A stretch of 31,492 nt of DNA from Coliplasma sp045538555. GTDB lineage: Bacteria > Bacillota > Clostridia > Oscillospirales > CAG-382. Under the pieces are notes generated by a model. That model saw only the letters and a program-made list of their open reading frames with translations. It searched no databases and was not told where the DNA came from. Position 1 is the stretch's first letter. Each line of letters starts with the position of its first letter. The position numbers were made by a program, and so were the translations under genes. Shown in pieces: positions 16,153 through 24,240 of this stretch. The DNA lies in the NCBI GenBank assembly GCA_045538555.1, contig JAZSRP010000047.1, forward strand, positions 1 to 31,492, given 5' to 3'.

Positions 16153-16989
16153 TTAAATTTCAATCCATTGGCAGGGGTTCAAAAGTGCTTTGTTGCCTGC
16201 CTCGATAATACCCATGATTGCGATTGTCTGATCGTGGGCCGCATAGATGCGTCCTGTTTTGAAGAAATCACAAAGAGCTTTGATAAAGTTGGGGAAGTAA
16301 TCGCTCATAGCCGGGATCTTGAGTGTGCGTCCGTCGTCGTAGTTGACGGTCATTTCAAAGTCAATGCCGGTCCAGCCGTAGTGGCTCATGACTGCACGTC
16401 TTCCGCCCTCAAATTCCAAAACCATGGATTCATACTTTCCGCTGCCAACGGACATGATGCGCTTTGCATCGCTGCCCATCAGCATGACGATCGGTTCCAG
16501 CTGGTGGATGGCGTAGGTGTCAAAATTTCCGGGCCCTCTGGAGTTGATGAAGCAAGCGCCTTCCTTTTCAACATTTTGCAGCTCTGTGGAAAACCTCAGG
16601 GCAGATGAAGAAAAGAACGGGGTGGCCGATTCCTCGGCAATAGCCGTGATCTGCTTTGCCACATCTTTTGACAGAGCAAAGGTTTTGTCAACGTAGACTC
16701 TTTTTCCGCTTGCCAGCGGCTCGCGGCAGAGATCAAGGTGACGCTCCGGGTTGTCGGGAGAGAGAACCACGATGCAGTCACTTTTTTCCACCACCTCGCT
16801 GATGGAGGAGCAACGCTCCACGCCAAACTGCCGGCACCATTGGTCGGTAGTGAGCCCGCCGGGTTTGTCCATCTCAGCATATGCGTAGCAAACTTTGATG
16901 TCGTCCCCTGCAACCTCCGCAAAAAACTTGGGATAGTTGTTTGCGTGCCATTCGTCCAGAAAATAATCAATAAAACCGATTTTCAGCAT
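16153..16989 (-). CDS. Divergent Gfo/Idh/MocA-like oxidoreductase
   Basis: 278 residues, shorter than the usual 330-380. The N-terminus (LKIGFIDYF) keeps the first beta strand but not the glycine-rich GxGxxG turn. The usual EKP motif is replaced by DKT at residues 101-103, within RVYVDKTFAL. A histidine in YAIHQLEP occupies the place of the catalytic histidine. The C-terminal domain is reduced. It may bind nucleotide atypically or be non-catalytic. No signal peptide is present, so it should be cytoplasmic, which is odd for a gene lying 25 bases after one secreted dockerin protein and 28 bases before another. The start ATG is preceded by CGGAG. Assignment to the superfamily is fair; the reaction is unknown. 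Confidence 0.78.
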   Translation of the reverse strand: MLKIGFIDYFLDEWHANNYPKFFAEVAGDDIKVCYAYAEMDKPGGLTTDQWCRQFGVERCSSISEVVEKSDCIVVLSPDNPERHLDLCREPLASGKRVYVDKTFALSKDVAKQITAIAEESATPFFSSSALRFSTELQNVEKEGACFINSRGPGNFDTYAIHQLEPIVMLMGSDAKRIMSVGSGKYESMVLEFEGGRRAVMSHYGWTGIDFEMTVNYDDGRTLKIPAMSDYFPNFIKALCDFFKTGRIYAAHDQTIAIMGIIEAGNKALLNPCQWIEI

Positions 16990-17014
16990 TTTGTTTTCTC
17001 CGTTTTATCGGGTA

Positions 17015-18979
17015 TTATTTGTAAATGTCGTAAGAACCGAGAACGTGTCTCTTGAGCATGATGTAGTCGGTGGTGTTGACTCCGTCGTCCTTGCAGTTGA
17101 TGTTGGCGGCAAGCTCATTTATGTCGCCGTTGTAAGTGTTAAGAACAACTCTCTTGAGCATGAAGTAGTCAGTGGAGTTTGCAAGGCCGTCGCCGTTTAC
17201 GTCACCAAGGACAGAAACTGTGTAGCCGTTGCCAAGGTCGATCTTCATGCCGGTCTTGATGAGGCCGGAGGAAACCTCCTTGCCGTCCTTGTCCAGGATG
17301 AGCAGGTTCTTGTTGTCAAACATCTTGCGGAAATCGTCAACGGATACGTTGTCAGCTTTTACAACAACGCTGTCTTCGTTTACAACAACCTTTGCATCTG
17401 CAACGGGAATCAGTCCTGCGGGAGTGACGGAAAATGCGGAGAAGTCGAGAGCAACGTTTCCTGTGGTTGCTTTTACTTCGTCAAGGTCAACGTTGTACAG
17501 GTTGATGAATGCGCCCTCTGCAATAACGTCAACAAATGCTGCACAGACGTCGGTGAGGTTGCCGTTTACGCCGATAACGTAGGAGCCGGCGGGAACCTTC
17601 ACGTCGGTCTTGACGCCGTCGGGTCTGCCAAGAGTGGTGTTGACATAGGTGACTTTGCCGGTCGCCTCGTCAACGATAGCAATTGCAAAGTAGTTCATAT
17701 CCTTGGACTCGCCGATACCCTTCTGGGTGAGAGCGCCAATGGTGGTGTCCTCATCGTCAGCAAGGATAACAACTGCGTTGCCGTGGAAGTATCCGTTGTA
17801 ATCGATCTTGAATGCATCCTCGGGAACTTTGTCAGCGATCTCAGCGGTGTAAGCTGCGGAGTTGAGCTTCTGGAATCCTTCAAGAGTCTGAACGCCCAGG
17901 GGGTTGACGTTGTAGAGAGTGATCTTGGAACCAACGGTGATAGCCGTCATGTACTCAATGTATTCAACGTGAGTGGGGAGCTCGCTTGCACCGTGGATAC
18001 CGATAACATAAGATCCGGCGGGAACAGGAACGTCAGTCTTGATGCTGTCGCTGTTCTCAAGTCCGATAGAGAAATATGTGTTTGTAACTCTGTCGCTATC
18101 GCCGTCAACGATGATAACGTACCAGTAGTTCATATCAGGAGTCTCAGAGCCCAGAGTTGCAGCATCGCCCTTGGTAGCAAGTGCGCCGATAGTGGTATCA
18201 ACGTCTGTTGCCATGAGAACTGTGGTATAAACCTCGTGCTTGTAGCCAGCGTAGTTGATGGGAACAGCGTCTGCGGGAACGGTTCCGAGGATGCCGGGCT
18301 GGATCTGAAGTCCGCTGTCGGGAACCACGAGATCCTCATAAGAAGCGGTGAAGAAAACCTTCGTCCAGTCGCTGTTGCAGCCATAAACGTCTTCAAAGCT
18401 GAATACGATGTCAACATCAGCCACGTCTTCCTTTACGGTAAAGGGAACAGTGATGGTGATGAGGTTGTCTGCTTTTACAGCACTGTCAGACTGCTTGAAT
18501 TTGCCGGTCTTGGTGGTGTCATCATAGAAAACAAGCTCATACAGAGAATTATCGGTATCAAGCTTGCCAAATCCCTTCCATCCGGTGAGATCGGTATTGG
18601 TGAGCATGGAAGTAAAATCACCCTGATCGCCGTCCTCGTCAGCAGATGCCTGAGCGAGGGGCTCTACTTTGTCTGCATCGTACTTGAGAGTAAATGCAAC
18701 CATTGATAGACCGTCGGTGAACTGCATGGTGTTGTAGTACACGTAGTCAAGGTCGATGTCTGTGATGTTGATCACAAGGTTGAATGTTTTTCCGGCTACG
18801 TAGCTGGGAGTACTTGCGGAGGTGTCAAGGTTAAACAAAACCTCGGGTTCTCCGGGAAGCACGTCGGAGGAGCCGGTGTTCCACTGCTCGTCAAAGTTCA
18901 CGTCAGCTGCTGCAAAAACAGAAACAGAAAGCGTGAAAACAAGTGAAACAGCAAGGAGAAGTGCGAAAAGCTTTTTCAT
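17015..18979 (-). CDS. Large secreted cohesin-like/dockerin protein with two internal repeats
   Basis: 654 residues from the ATG at 18979, with AAGGGA 8 bases upstream; the in-frame ATG at 18988 touches that site. Order of parts: signal peptide 1-24; an acidic, beta-rich domain about 44-215 resembling a cohesin or Ig-like fold (VAFTLKYDADKVEP at 94-107); two copies of an unrecognised module at about 236-360 and 385-500 sharing DTTIGAL, DMNY, KTDV and VPAGSYVIG; a pre-dockerin module at 528-590 (DKDGKEVSSG, KTGMKI); and a C-terminal dockerin at 592-651. The first calcium loop is sound (Asp593, Asn595, Asp597, Asp604) and the second is slightly irregular (CKDDGVNTTD). No catalytic domain is seen, which suggests a scaffold or binding protein on or outside the cell surface. 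It is first in the operon. Confidence 0.88.
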   Translation of the reverse strand: MKKLFALLLAVSLVFTLSVSVFAAADVNFDEQWNTGSSDVLPGEPEVLFNLDTSASTPSYVAGKTFNLVINITDIDLDYVYYNTMQFTDGLSMVAFTLKYDADKVEPLAQASADEDGDQGDFTSMLTNTDLTGWKGFGKLDTDNSLYELVFYDDTTKTGKFKQSDSAVKADNLITITVPFTVKEDVADVDIVFSFEDVYGCNSDWTKVFFTASYEDLVVPDSGLQIQPGILGTVPADAVPINYAGYKHEVYTTVLMATDVDTTIGALATKGDAATLGSETPDMNYWYVIIVDGDSDRVTNTYFSIGLENSDSIKTDVPVPAGSYVIGIHGASELPTHVEYIEYMTAITVGSKITLYNVNPLGVQTLEGFQKLNSAAYTAEIADKVPEDAFKIDYNGYFHGNAVVILADDEDTTIGALTQKGIGESKDMNYFAIAIVDEATGKVTYVNTTLGRPDGVKTDVKVPAGSYVIGVNGNLTDVCAAFVDVIAEGAFINLYNVDLDEVKATTGNVALDFSAFSVTPAGLIPVADAKVVVNEDSVVVKADNVSVDDFRKMFDNKNLLILDKDGKEVSSGLIKTGMKIDLGNGYTVSVLGDVNGDGLANSTDYFMLKRVVLNTYNGDINELAANINCKDDGVNTTDYIMLKRHVLGSYDIYK

Positions 18980-19033
18980 TTTGTCCATCCCTTCAAATGT
19001 GAATTTTCTACAATAAAATTATATTGCATCATC

Positions 19034-19062
19034 ATTTTATCAAATAATATGCCAAAGGTCAA
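19034..19062 (-). promoter_or_regulatory. Sigma-A-type promoter of the dockerin operon
   Basis: On the minus strand, TTGACC (19057-19062), a 17-base spacer and TAAAAT (19034-19039), about 55 bases upstream of the 18979 start. Confidence 0.72.
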
Positions 19063-19093
19063 TAGCGTTGTGAAAAAAAATCAACTGTTTTTG

Positions 19094-19122
19094 TTGTAAT
19101 CCGAAAAGTTATATAGTATAAT
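19094..19122 (+). promoter_or_regulatory. Sigma-A-type promoter for the murB cluster
   Basis: TTGTAA (19094-19099), 17-base spacer, perfect TATAAT (19117-19122). The murB ATG at 19173 has AAAGGAG 7 bases upstream. Confidence 0.7.
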
Positions 19123-19172
19123 AACAATGTATTATTGTAGCATTTTTTGCAATTCCAAAAAAGGAGACCGAT

Positions 19173-20048
19173 ATGAACTGTATTTTGCTGAAAAACGAGA
19201 ATCTTGCGCCCTACTGCTCCATGCGGGTAGGGGGGACAGCCGATTACGTTGCTCTGCCAAAAAATATTGATCAGGTCATTGAGTCGGTGTCCTTTTTCAG
19301 AGATAATAACCTTCCCGGCATTGCTGTAGGCAACTGCTCAAATTTGATTTTTGCCGACCACCGTGTTGAGGGTGTGGTGATAGTGTTGACCGGGGTAAAG
19401 GGATGCCTGCAGGAGGATGACGGGCTTTTGTGTGTTGCCTGCGGCGAGACACTTTCTTCCCTTGCCGCATTTGCGTTGGAAAAGGGACTGGCGGGATTTG
19501 AGTTTTGTTACGGTATTCCGGGCACCGTTGGCGGCGGCGTTTTTATGAATGCGGGTGCATACGGCGGTGAGATATCTTCGGTTTTTGAAAAAGGAGAGTT
19601 TCTCACTCCTGACGGAGAGATCGCTGTTCTCACAAAAGAAGAGATGGAGTTTGGATACCGAAAAAGCGTTTTGATGAAAAACGGGTACATATTGCTCCGT
19701 GCGTGGTTTTCGGGCAGTGCAGGCGACAGAAACGTCATTCGTGACACCATGGACGGATATATGCAAAAGCGCAAAAACAGTCAGCCGCTGGAATATCCCA
19801 GCTGCGGCAGTACGTTCAAGCGTCCCGAGGGATATTTTGCGGGTGCGCTGATAGAGCAATGCGGCCTCAAAGGGGTTTGTGTGGGCGGCGCTGAGGTGTC
19901 CGTCAAGCATGCGGGATTTGTGATCAACAAAAACAACGCAACCGTTGAGGATGTTTTGGGGCTTATCGCACTGGTGCAAAAAAAGGTAAAAGAGGAGACG
20001 GGTGTCACTCTTGAGCCGGAGGTCAGGATCATCAAAAAGGAGAGCTGA
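19173..20048 (+). CDS. murB: UDP-N-acetylenolpyruvoylglucosamine reductase
   Basis: 291 residues, the length of the short type II MurB. FAD-binding segments include GNCSNLI near residue 53 and IPGTVGGGVFMNAGAYGGEI near 114-133. The proton-donor serine is Ser213 in SCGSTFKRP, and the C-terminal glutamate segment is LEPEVRII. The enzyme uses NADPH to reduce the enolpyruvyl group of UDP-GlcNAc-enolpyruvate to UDP-MurNAc, the second committed step of peptidoglycan precursor synthesis. It is the first gene of a four-gene plus-strand cluster (murB, whiA, dnaE, PBP). Its stop abuts the whiA start. Confidence 0.96.
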   Translation: MNCILLKNENLAPYCSMRVGGTADYVALPKNIDQVIESVSFFRDNNLPGIAVGNCSNLIFADHRVEGVVIVLTGVKGCLQEDDGLLCVACGETLSSLAAFALEKGLAGFEFCYGIPGTVGGGVFMNAGAYGGEISSVFEKGEFLTPDGEIAVLTKEEMEFGYRKSVLMKNGYILLRAWFSGSAGDRNVIRDTMDGYMQKRKNSQPLEYPSCGSTFKRPEGYFAGALIEQCGLKGVCVGGAEVSVKHAGFVINKNNATVEDVLGLIALVQKKVKEETGVTLEPEVRIIKKES

Positions 20049-20741
20049 ATGTCATTTTCATCCGAAACAAAGTCAATTTTGTCCGGTCTTGAACTAAAAA
20101 AGGACTGCTGCAGACAGGCGCTTGAGCAGGGAAAGCAGATGGCTGAGTTTAAACCGCTGTCAAAGGGCTGTGACAACGATGCGGGGTGCTATTTCAGGGG
20201 TATTTTTCTCAAAATCGGATTTGTTTCCTCGCCTGAAAAAAATTTTATGCTGACTCTTGATCCAAAAAACGACCGTTTTTGTGAGTATCTCACGGAGCTT
20301 CTTTTTGGATTTGGTCTGGAACCCAGAGTGTTTGTGCGCAAGGACAACATTGTGATATATTTCAAAGAATCCGAGACCATACAGGACTTCTTTTCATTCA
20401 TCGGCGGAACAAAGGTGGCCCTTGAGATCGCTTCTGCCAAGGTCATGAGCGATGTGCGAAACAATACCAACCGACTCTGCAACGCAGAAACTGCCAACAT
20501 TGACCGTGCCGCAAAAGCGGCGGCAGAGCAAAGTGAGGCAATCAAAAAGCTTCAAAAGCACGGATTGCTTGACAATCTGTCTCCCGAATTGAAAGAATGC
20601 GCTTTGCTTCGGCTGGATAATCCGGATATGAACCTTGAGCAGCTCCGAAAACAGTTTCGGGAGCCCATCAGCAAGTCGGGTCTGAACTATCGGCTGAAAC
20701 GGCTGATCTATATTGCATCAACTCTTGACGATATCCGCTGA
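20049..20741 (+). CDS. whiA: Short WhiA-like sporulation/division regulator
   Basis: 230 residues against roughly 300-320 for usual WhiA. The N-terminus MSFSSETKSILSGLE matches WhiA starts and is followed almost at once by the second LAGLIDADG-like segment (GCYFRGIFLKIGFVSSPEK, residues 46-64). The conserved block DVRNNTNRLCNAETANI (about 138-154) and the C-terminal helix-turn-helix (PISKSGLNYRLKRL) are intact. About 80 residues of the N-terminal WhiA domain therefore seem to be absent, not frameshifted, because the frame is continuous. In Firmicutes WhiA affects chromosome segregation and division; in Streptomyces it controls sporulation. It starts directly after murB using GGAG in that gene's last codons. 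Confidence 0.88.
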   Translation: MSFSSETKSILSGLELKKDCCRQALEQGKQMAEFKPLSKGCDNDAGCYFRGIFLKIGFVSSPEKNFMLTLDPKNDRFCEYLTELLFGFGLEPRVFVRKDNIVIYFKESETIQDFFSFIGGTKVALEIASAKVMSDVRNNTNRLCNAETANIDRAAKAAAEQSEAIKKLQKHGLLDNLSPELKECALLRLDNPDMNLEQLRKQFREPISKSGLNYRLKRLIYIASTLDDIR

Positions 20742-20769
20742 AAAAAACAAAAACAGAGAGGGAAAAACG

Positions 20770-23700
20770 GTGGGCTTTGTTCATCTTCATCTTCATACCG
20801 AATACAGTCTGCTGGATGGCGAGTGCCGTATTTCCCAGCTTCCCGATGCTGTTTTGGAGGCAGGTCAGGATTCTGTTGCCGTCACCGACCACGGAGTGAT
20901 GTACGGCGCCGTGGATTTTTACAAGCAGTGCAAAAGCAAAGGTGTCAAGCCCATCATCGGCTGCGAGGTGTACGTTGCGCCCCGTGATATGGAGCAAAAG
21001 GACCGTCTGCTTGACAGCGATTATTCGCATCTTGTGCTGCTTGCCGCCAATGAGACGGGATACAAAAACCTTGTTTCTGTGGTTTCAAAAGCGTTTACGG
21101 CAGGATTTTACCAAAAACCTCGTACAGACCTTTCTTTTTTGGAAAACCACGCCGACGGCCTCATCGCTCTGTCCGGATGCATATCCGGCTCTGTGCCAAA
21201 AGCCATTTTGGCAGGGGATTTTTCGTTGGCAAGAGAACGTATTATAATTTTTGAGCGAATTTTCGGAAAAGGAAATTTTTTCCTTGAGCTGCAGCGCCAC
21301 GGACTTCCTGAACAGGAGGAGGTCAACCGCGCTCTCATCAATTTTTCAAAAGAACTGTCGGTGCCTCTTGTTGCCACCAACGACGTCCATTATACAAGGC
21401 GTGAAGATGCGGAGATACAGCGTCTTTTGACTGCAATTGCCACTGCAAGCACTGTGGACGACAACCCGCTGTCCATGACGGATGACGAGCATTATCTGAA
21501 AACCGAATCGCAAATGAGGGCATTGTTTTATGACGTTCCCGAGGCGGTGGACAATACGGTCAGGATTGCCGATAGATGCAATTTTGATTTTGATTTTCAG
21601 ACAATGCATCTTCCCGCGTTCAAGTGCCCCCCTCCCCACACTGCGGGGAGTTATCTGCGTCATCTCTGTTTTGAGGGATATGACAGACTGATTGCGGAAG
21701 AACGTATACCCGGAGGTACTGAGTATACGGAACGGCTGGAATACGAGCTTTCGGTCATTGATACCATGGGGTTTAATGATTATTACCTCATCGTCCGTGA
21801 TTTTGTTGTCTTTGCGGAAACCAACGGCATCACCGTAGGCCCCGGCAGAGGAAGCGGTGTGGGCAGTCTGTGTGCCTTTTGCCTTGGTATAACAAAGATA
21901 GACCCAATAAAATACGGGCTTTTGTTTGAGAGATTTCTCAATCCCGAGCGTGTCAGCATGCCCGATTTTGATATTGATTTTTGTGATTACAGACGGGGCG
22001 AGGTGATTGATTACGTCACCTCAAAATACGGTCGCTCCCACGTTGCTCAGATCATCACCTTTGGCACCCTTGCCTGCCGTCAGGCAGTGAGGGATGCGGG
22101 CCGTGCACTGGGAATGGGATATTCCTTTGTGGACGAGATAGCAAAAATGATTCCGCGATACAACGGAGTGACGCTTGAATCTGCACTGAACGAAAATCCG
22201 GAGCTGAAAAAACGCTGTGACACCGATCCCTCGGCAAAAAAATTGATTTCCATGGCATCAAAGCTGGAGGGAAGACCGCGAAATTCATCCACCCACGCAA
22301 CGGGAGTTGTCATCACGGACGAGCCGCTGACAAGCTATCTGCCGCTGTCCCTCAACGAGGACACGGTGGTGACCCAGTTTACCATGAACTCCGTTGCGGA
22401 CCTGGGACTGTTGAAAATTGATTTTCTCGGTTTGCGGTTTCTCACCATTATCAGCGGTGCTGAGCGGGAGATACGCAAAATCAAACCTGATTTTTCGGTA
22501 GAATCCATTTCTTTGGAGGATGAGGCGACGTATCGGCTTCTTTCATCCGGAGACTCCCTGGGGCTGTTTCAGCTTGAAAGCGAGGGAATGCGGAATCTGC
22601 TGAAAAAGCTCAAACCAAAAAATCTTGAGGACATCATATCCGTCATATCATTGTACCGCCCCGGTCCTGCGCTGTCCATCGATGCCTTTTTGAAAAACCG
22701 ACTCTCACCCCAGACAGTCAGCTATCCGGTACCGCAGCTGAAAGAAATTTTGGCGGACACCTGCGGTGTGCTTTTGTATCAGGAGCAGGTGATGCGGGTG
22801 TGCAGGGAGCTGGCGGGATATTCCTACGGCAGGGCGGACCTTGTGCGCCGTGCAATGGCAAAGAAAAAGCCCGAGGTAATGGCAAAGGAAAAGGATATTT
22901 TTCTTGAGGGCTCAAAGAAAAACGGAGTGGATCCCGAGGGTGCTTTGGAGGTGTTTTTGCAGATGAACGAGTTTGCAAAATACGCTTTCAACAAGAGCCA
23001 TGCCGCCGCATATGCGTTGGTGGCATACCGCACCGCCTATCTGAAGTGCCATTATCCTCTACAATATATGTGCTCGCTTCTCAACACCGTTATGGGAGAG
23101 AATGCAAAGATCAACGAATATATCGACGATTGCTCCCGAAAAGGGATCCGGCTGCTTCCTCCCGATGTCAACAGGAGCGACATCGGATTTTGCGCCGAGG
23201 GCGGAAATTTGAGGTTTGGGCTTGCGGCCATTCGCAACGTGGGCACGCTTTTTGCCCAAAAGCTCATCAATGAGCGGGGAGCAAGCGGATTTTCTTCCGT
23301 TGAGGATTTTTTTGAGCGCTGCGCCCATATGGGCAACCAAAAATCATTTGAATCCATGATATTTGCAGGTGCTTTGGACTGTTTTTCCGTCTTCCGTTCA
23401 CGCTTGGCAGCAGGGCTGGAGACAGCGCTGGCGGCAGTGTCGGGGAACCGAAACAGAAACTCCGCAGGACAGATGAGCTTGTTTGGCGGAGATACGGGGA
23501 TCAGCGCTTTTGAATTTCCGCAGTCGACCCTGCCCGAGCTTCCTCACAGCCAGCTTCTCATGCGCGAAAAGGAAAATACAGGACTGTATTTTTCTGGACA
23601 TCCCATGGACGGTTATCGTGAGACGGCAAGGGCGCACGGTGCAGTCACCGTTTTGCAGATCAGAGAATGCCTCCAAAACGGGACTCTCAAAAAGGGAACA

Positions 23701-24213
23701 CAGATCAAATTTTTGGGTCTTGTAACAAAAAAACGCTCGAAAACCACAAAAAAGAATGATATAATGTGCTTTGCGGAGGCGGAGGACGATACCGGATCTC
23801 TTGAGGCGGTAGTGTTTCCCAATCTTTATGCACAGGCAAACGGGATTATTGAAGAAAACCGCGTTTTGCTGTTTTGCGGAACCGCAGAGCTCAAGGAGAG
23901 CTTTGACGGAGATGGGGAGGACAGCATCAGCTTTTTGTGCAGGTCCGTATCCGTTCCCGATGCCGTTCCCCGCTTTGACAACACGTCTGTTGATACTCGT
24001 GAGCTGTATCTCAAGGTGACGGAGTCAAACAAGGATCATCTGGATGACGCCATTTCGGTGGCTTCGTCTGTGGGAGGAAAAGCAAGAATTTTGATTTATT
24101 TTGAGGATACAAAGCGGCTTGTGGCGGCAAAAGAAAAGACCACCACGGTCAGTGAGCCCCTGCTTGAGAAGCTGCGTGTTCTGATGGGTGACAAAAACGT
24201 TGCCGCAAAGTAA
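20770..24213 (+). CDS. dnaE: DNA polymerase III alpha subunit (DnaE type)
   Basis: 1147 residues from GTG 20770, chosen because GAGAGGGA lies 7 bases upstream and the protein then begins at the PHP motif HLHTEYSLLDG. A frame to 20713 overlaps whiA. Parts in order: PHP domain (1 to about 270), polymerase palm with PDFDIDF (398-404, Asp401 and Asp403) and KIDFLGL (Asp551), a helix-hairpin-helix region (RRAMAKKKPEVM), and a C-terminal OB fold from about residue 975. It is the DnaE rather than the PolC class because no exonuclease domain interrupts PHP. It synthesises DNA at the replication fork or finishes RNA-primed fragments beside PolC in the Firmicutes. It lies 28 bases after whiA. Confidence 0.97.
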   Translation: MGFVHLHLHTEYSLLDGECRISQLPDAVLEAGQDSVAVTDHGVMYGAVDFYKQCKSKGVKPIIGCEVYVAPRDMEQKDRLLDSDYSHLVLLAANETGYKNLVSVVSKAFTAGFYQKPRTDLSFLENHADGLIALSGCISGSVPKAILAGDFSLARERIIIFERIFGKGNFFLELQRHGLPEQEEVNRALINFSKELSVPLVATNDVHYTRREDAEIQRLLTAIATASTVDDNPLSMTDDEHYLKTESQMRALFYDVPEAVDNTVRIADRCNFDFDFQTMHLPAFKCPPPHTAGSYLRHLCFEGYDRLIAEERIPGGTEYTERLEYELSVIDTMGFNDYYLIVRDFVVFAETNGITVGPGRGSGVGSLCAFCLGITKIDPIKYGLLFERFLNPERVSMPDFDIDFCDYRRGEVIDYVTSKYGRSHVAQIITFGTLACRQAVRDAGRALGMGYSFVDEIAKMIPRYNGVTLESALNENPELKKRCDTDPSAKKLISMASKLEGRPRNSSTHATGVVITDEPLTSYLPLSLNEDTVVTQFTMNSVADLGLLKIDFLGLRFLTIISGAEREIRKIKPDFSVESISLEDEATYRLLSSGDSLGLFQLESEGMRNLLKKLKPKNLEDIISVISLYRPGPALSIDAFLKNRLSPQTVSYPVPQLKEILADTCGVLLYQEQVMRVCRELAGYSYGRADLVRRAMAKKKPEVMAKEKDIFLEGSKKNGVDPEGALEVFLQMNEFAKYAFNKSHAAAYALVAYRTAYLKCHYPLQYMCSLLNTVMGENAKINEYIDDCSRKGIRLLPPDVNRSDIGFCAEGGNLRFGLAAIRNVGTLFAQKLINERGASGFSSVEDFFERCAHMGNQKSFESMIFAGALDCFSVFRSRLAAGLETALAAVSGNRNRNSAGQMSLFGGDTGISAFEFPQSTLPELPHSQLLMREKENTGLYFSGHPMDGYRETARAHGAVTVLQIRECLQNGTLKKGTQIKFLGLVTKKRSKTTKKNDIMCFAEAEDDTGSLEAVVFPNLYAQANGIIEENRVLLFCGTAELKESFDGDGEDSISFLCRSVSVPDAVPRFDNTSVDTRELYLKVTESNKDHLDDAISVASSVGGKARILIYFEDTKRLVAAKEKTTTVSEPLLEKLRVLMGDKNVAAK

Positions 24214-24240
24214 AAAAATACCGAAAGGAGCCACTTTTCT

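Noticed and set aside
16991..18706. A 571-residue open frame on the plus strand opposite the large dockerin protein
   Set aside because: The minus strand encodes a signal peptide, repeats and a dockerin with its own promoter, ribosome site and operon context. The plus-strand frame has no recognisable motif and is a compositional shadow.
15582..18979. A cellulosome gene cluster
   Set aside because: There are dockerins and a cohesin-like domain but no glycoside hydrolase, carbohydrate-binding module or multi-cohesin scaffold in the window; non-cellulosomal dockerins are common in gut Clostridia.
20713..20769. A longer N-terminus for DnaE
   Set aside because: It overlaps the end of whiA and lacks a ribosome site; the GTG at 20770 has one and puts the PHP motif at the start as in the family.
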